Origin: Photobacterium obscurum
GTDB taxonomy: Bacteria; Pseudomonadota; Gammaproteobacteria; Enterobacterales; Vibrionaceae
Direction of reading: 5' to 3'
DNA length: 64,000 bases
NCBI RefSeq assembly: GCF_026191635.1
Contig: NZ_JAKRRW010000002.1
Span: 62,001-126,000, forward strand
A program made the translations under genes and the position numbers. The notes below the pieces were generated by a model. It searched no databases and was not told where the DNA came from. It saw only the letters and a program-made list of their open reading frames with translations. Shown one piece after another: positions 61,274 through 64,000 of the stretch; positions within the stretch are counted from its first letter, which is position 1, and every line of letters starts with the position of its first letter.

Positions 61274-63217
61274 ATGACAGCTTCTGTCAAAAAAAGGCTG
61301 GGTGTCTTATACCCAATCTTTACAACAATAATAATTTCTCTTTTTATTCTTACCTTATCTCGAATTGGATTAGCCTTATGGCAAGGAGAGCGAGTAACTG
61401 ATGCCAATGGATGGTTAAAAATCATTCTCAGTGGCGTTCGAATCGATCTTGCGACATTAAGCTATCTGCTGATTTTACCAGGGCTATTAACTTGTTTATT
61501 AGCCGCAAACAATATAATTGGAAAAGCTTGGCTCTTTATTTTAAGGGTATGGATAGTGTTAGGCCTTTGGTTTTTGGTCTATATGGAAGCGGCAACTCCT
61601 TCATTTATCATGGAGTATGATGTTCGGCCAAACCGTTTGTTTATTGAGTACCTGATTTATCCCAAAGAAGTGTTTGGTATGCTTTGGAGCGGATATAAAT
61701 TGGAGTTGTTTCTTGGTGCGCTGATCAGTTCTGCAACCCTATATTGGGGCTGGAAACTTACCCATCATTTAGTAACGGGTTTGACCTTCCCTCGAAAACG
61801 CTGGCGTATAGTATTGGCTATGCTGGTAGTGGTGACTGGTGTGATGGGGGCACGATCGTCGCTTGGACATCGCCCGCTTAACCCGGCAATGGTTGCCTTT
61901 TCAACTGATCCGCTGATCAATGATCTCACTTTAAATTCATCTTACTCGATGGTCTTTGCTGCTAAGCAGATGGGCTCGGAAGACAGCGCTCTTAAATACT
62001 ACGGTAAGATGGACACCAGTGAAATTGTCGATCTGGTTCGAGAATCCACCGGTAGAGACAGTGCTGAATTTACATCAAGCTCAGTACCAACTATGGCCTA
62101 TCATGAATCGACATATAAAGGTAAGCCTAAAAATCTGGTTATTCTGCTGCAAGAGAGTCTAGGTGCCAGGTATGTCGGCGCGTTAGGTGGGTTACCGTTA
62201 ACCCCGAACCTCGATTCACTGATGCAGGAAGGCTGGAACTTTAACCGTATGTATGCCACAGGTACCCGTTCTGTTCGTGGTATTGAAGCGGTAGTAACCG
62301 GGTTTTCACCAACACCATCACGTGCTGTTGTAAAACTAGGCAAGAGTCAAACCAATTTCTTTACGATTGCCGATTTGCTTAAAGATAAGGGGTATCACAC
62401 CCAGTTTGTTTACGGTGGAGAGAGCCATTTCGATAATATGAAGAGCTTTTTCCTCGGCAATGGCTTCACTGATATGCAGGATTTCCCAACCTTTGATAAT
62501 CCGACATTTGTGGGCGCTTGGGGGGCATCAGATGAAGATCTTTACCAAAAAGCGCATAAGCAATTCACGAAATTAAACGCTCAAGATCAGCCGTTCTTTA
62601 GTTTAGTGTTCACGTCGTCAAACCATAGTCCTTACGACTATCCTGATGGACGAATCGAACCGTATAATGCGCCGAAACAAACACGAGAAAATGCGGCCAA
62701 ATATTCCGACTATGCTTTAGGTGAATTCTTTAAGCAGGCGAAACAGTCTTCATATTGGGATGATACGATTTTTGTCGTGGTTGCCGATCATGACTCTCGT
62801 GCTTACGGTAACCAACTTGTGCCTATTGATCACTTCCGTATTCCGGCGGTGATCATTGGTGAGGGGATCACTCCTAAACAGGATAAGCGCCTAACCAGCC
62901 AGATTGATTTACCGCCAACACTGTTGTCTCTTATTGGCGTAAGCAGTTACAACCCGATGATTGGGCATGATTTGACCAAGGATATCGACAACAAGAAATT
63001 GCGTGTAATGATGCAATTCTACAAGAACTTTGCCTGGATGGATAACAATAATGATGTTGTTGTGTTTCAGCCAGATAAAGCTCCCCAAGGTTTTTATTAT
63101 GATGAAGGGACGACTGAATTGCGCGATCGTGAGGTTCCTCAGTCGATGATCAAAATGGCTAAGGCGAATGCCCTGTGGGGCAGCCTTGCTTACAAGGAAA
63201 ACTTATACCGACGTTAA
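61274..63217 (+). CDS. LTA synthase-like phosphoglycerol/phosphoethanolamine transferase
   Basis: 647 residues: five membrane helices in the first 200 residues and a periplasmic sulfatase-type domain (about 285-600). Metal and active-site features: Glu294 in LLQESLG, TGTRSVRG with Thr331/Ser333 at the nucleophile position, His451 in NHSPY and Asp505-His506 in VADHDSR. Members move phosphoglycerol from phosphatidylglycerol (LtaS, OpgB) or phosphoethanolamine onto an acceptor. With dgkA just upstream I favour phosphoglycerol transfer to periplasmic glucan or another envelope glycan, but no glucan genes are seen here. AGGAAG precedes ATG. Confidence 0.87.
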   Translation: MTASVKKRLGVLYPIFTTIIISLFILTLSRIGLALWQGERVTDANGWLKIILSGVRIDLATLSYLLILPGLLTCLLAANNIIGKAWLFILRVWIVLGLWFLVYMEAATPSFIMEYDVRPNRLFIEYLIYPKEVFGMLWSGYKLELFLGALISSATLYWGWKLTHHLVTGLTFPRKRWRIVLAMLVVVTGVMGARSSLGHRPLNPAMVAFSTDPLINDLTLNSSYSMVFAAKQMGSEDSALKYYGKMDTSEIVDLVRESTGRDSAEFTSSSVPTMAYHESTYKGKPKNLVILLQESLGARYVGALGGLPLTPNLDSLMQEGWNFNRMYATGTRSVRGIEAVVTGFSPTPSRAVVKLGKSQTNFFTIADLLKDKGYHTQFVYGGESHFDNMKSFFLGNGFTDMQDFPTFDNPTFVGAWGASDEDLYQKAHKQFTKLNAQDQPFFSLVFTSSNHSPYDYPDGRIEPYNAPKQTRENAAKYSDYALGEFFKQAKQSSYWDDTIFVVVADHDSRAYGNQLVPIDHFRIPAVIIGEGITPKQDKRLTSQIDLPPTLLSLIGVSSYNPMIGHDLTKDIDNKKLRVMMQFYKNFAWMDNNNDVVVFQPDKAPQGFYYDEGTTELRDREVPQSMIKMAKANALWGSLAYKENLYRR

Positions 63218-63236
63218 CATCGGATCATTTTTCAAA

Positions 63237-63263
63237 GCAGGGTAGGCGAAATGCCTGCCCTGC
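63237..63263. terminator. Terminator after the LTA synthase-like gene
   Basis: GCAGGGTAGGC and GCCTGCCCTGC (one wobble) around GAAAT, then AATATGGCTTTTT. Confidence 0.7.
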
Positions 63264-63333
63264 AATATGGCTTTTTCTGCAATAAAAAAACTACCATTTC
63301 ATGGGTTGATACCTGCACTAGTTCCCCCCGTAT

Positions 63334-64000
63334 TTACATCAAAAGTAGATCACAGACTGCCTCGCCGACACCTGCTGCGGATTGCGGGTTTTGCCCGGTA
63401 ACGAGCCGATCATCGACGACCACATTGGCGGACCAGGCCGGTAGTTCGACATAGTGTGCACCTGCGATCATCAATTCATCCTGTAACGAGAAGGGGACGA
63501 TATCAGTTAGCTGTACCGCACTTTCTTCGGCATTACTAAAGGCGGTCACTCGCTTATCATCAATAAGAAGACGACCATCGGATAGCTTAATATTGATCAG
63601 GGCGGCAGGCCCATGGCAGATGGCAGCAACAATACCACCTTGTTCGTAAATAGCGGCAGCTGCGTCTTGCACATCAGGATCGTTAGGAAAATCCCACATA
63701 GTACCGTGCCCGCCTGCAAAAATAATGGCCTGATAATCGGCAGGCTCTATATCATCCAGTGACTTGCTATTTTTAAGGGCATCAATTAGTTCAGGCGTTG
63801 CCATGAAACGTACGTTACGTTTATCTTCTTCATCCCAACTTCGCGGATCAACGGGCGTTTCTCCTCCCTGAATCGAGACTATTTCAACCTCAATGCCACG
63901 ATCGACGATAGCGTAGTAGGGGTGGGTGAGTTCAGATAGCCAGAAGCCTGTTTTTTCATCGGTTTCACCCATCTGTGAGTGACTGGTTAATACAATTAAT
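63334..64000 (-). CDS. DJ-1/PfpI family protein (Hsp31-like), 5' end outside the window
   Basis: Type 1 glutamine amidotransferase-like fold. The nucleophile elbow AAICHGPAAL carries the catalytic Cys, with an acidic patch and AGGHGTMWDFP before it. The reading frame continues past the ATG at 63972 to the edge of the window and reads LIVLTSHSQMGETDEKTG, which is exactly the usual N-terminal strand of this family, so the true start lies beyond 64000 and the annotated part is incomplete. Relatives act as glyoxalase III, deglycase or chaperone. Confidence 0.87.
   Translation of the reverse strand, partial: LIVLTSHSQMGETDEKTGFWLSELTHPYYAIVDRGIEVEIVSIQGGETPVDPRSWDEEDKRNVRFMATPELIDALKNSKSLDDIEPADYQAIIFAGGHGTMWDFPNDPDVQDAAAAIYEQGGIVAAICHGPAALINIKLSDGRLLIDDKRVTAFSNAEESAVQLTDIVPFSLQDELMIAGAHYVELPAWSANVVVDDRLVTGQNPQSAAGVGEAVCDLLLM

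Overview
The window looks like a chromosomal segment of a marine gammaproteobacterium of the Vibrionaceae, most likely Photobacterium or a close relative. The evidence is protein resemblance by eye (RlmI, TusE, GalK, GalR and DgkA are clearly of the Escherichia/Vibrio type), a GH18 chitinase, several c-di-GMP proteins, and short terminal-inverted-repeat elements of a Vibrionaceae kind. The genus is an inference. I see no rRNA operon, CRISPR array, transposase or prophage. Two genes run off the window edges: an unknown gene at the left end and a DJ-1/PfpI gene at the right end.

Layout. 1-5160: unknown partial gene, then a fatty-alcohol module: a two-domain fatty acyl reductase and an acyl-CoA-binding protein in one operon, divergent from a GMC alcohol oxidoreductase, with a FadR-like box in front of the reductase. 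5400-6560: a lipase-like hydrolase. 6600-12550: a split arsenate locus: an arsenate reductase fused to an ArsR regulator plus a tyrosine phosphatase, a TPR protein on the other strand, then the GAPDH/ArsJ pair that makes and exports 1-arseno-3-phosphoglycerate. 12680-20700: a GGDEF-EAL protein, a HAD phosphatase, a small unknown protein, alanine dehydrogenase, a methyltransferase and an L,D-transpeptidase. 21200-26360: a large multidomain chitinase and an EAL-HDOD protein.

26500-36750 follows an order also known from E. coli (yccT, rlmI, yccX, tusE, yccA, tRNA-Ser), here broken up by a VanZ-like protein, a TSUP permease, a chemotaxis receptor, an orphan amino-acid-binding lipoprotein and a SPOR protein. 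It ends in tRNA-Ser, tRNA-Asp and decayed tRNA tails. 36760-47250: a dihaem peroxidase with an Ig-like tail, an OFA-family transporter, a YdcH-like protein, the glutamate carrier GltS, a small unknown protein and a second, membrane-bound GGDEF-EAL protein.

47500-59900 is a lactose/galactose unit: an APC-type permease, ebgC and ebgA, an EbgR-like repressor, then divergently galE-galT-galK-galM (Leloir pathway) and galR. The control regions hold two good GalR operators about 142 bp apart, a repeated TTTTAGTAAAA palindrome near both repressors, and a site very close to the E. coli lac operator. 60100-64000: a CsaA-like tRNA-binding protein, then dgkA next to an LTA-synthase-like phosphoglycerol transferase (diacylglycerol made by the second can be recycled by the first), then the DJ-1/PfpI gene.
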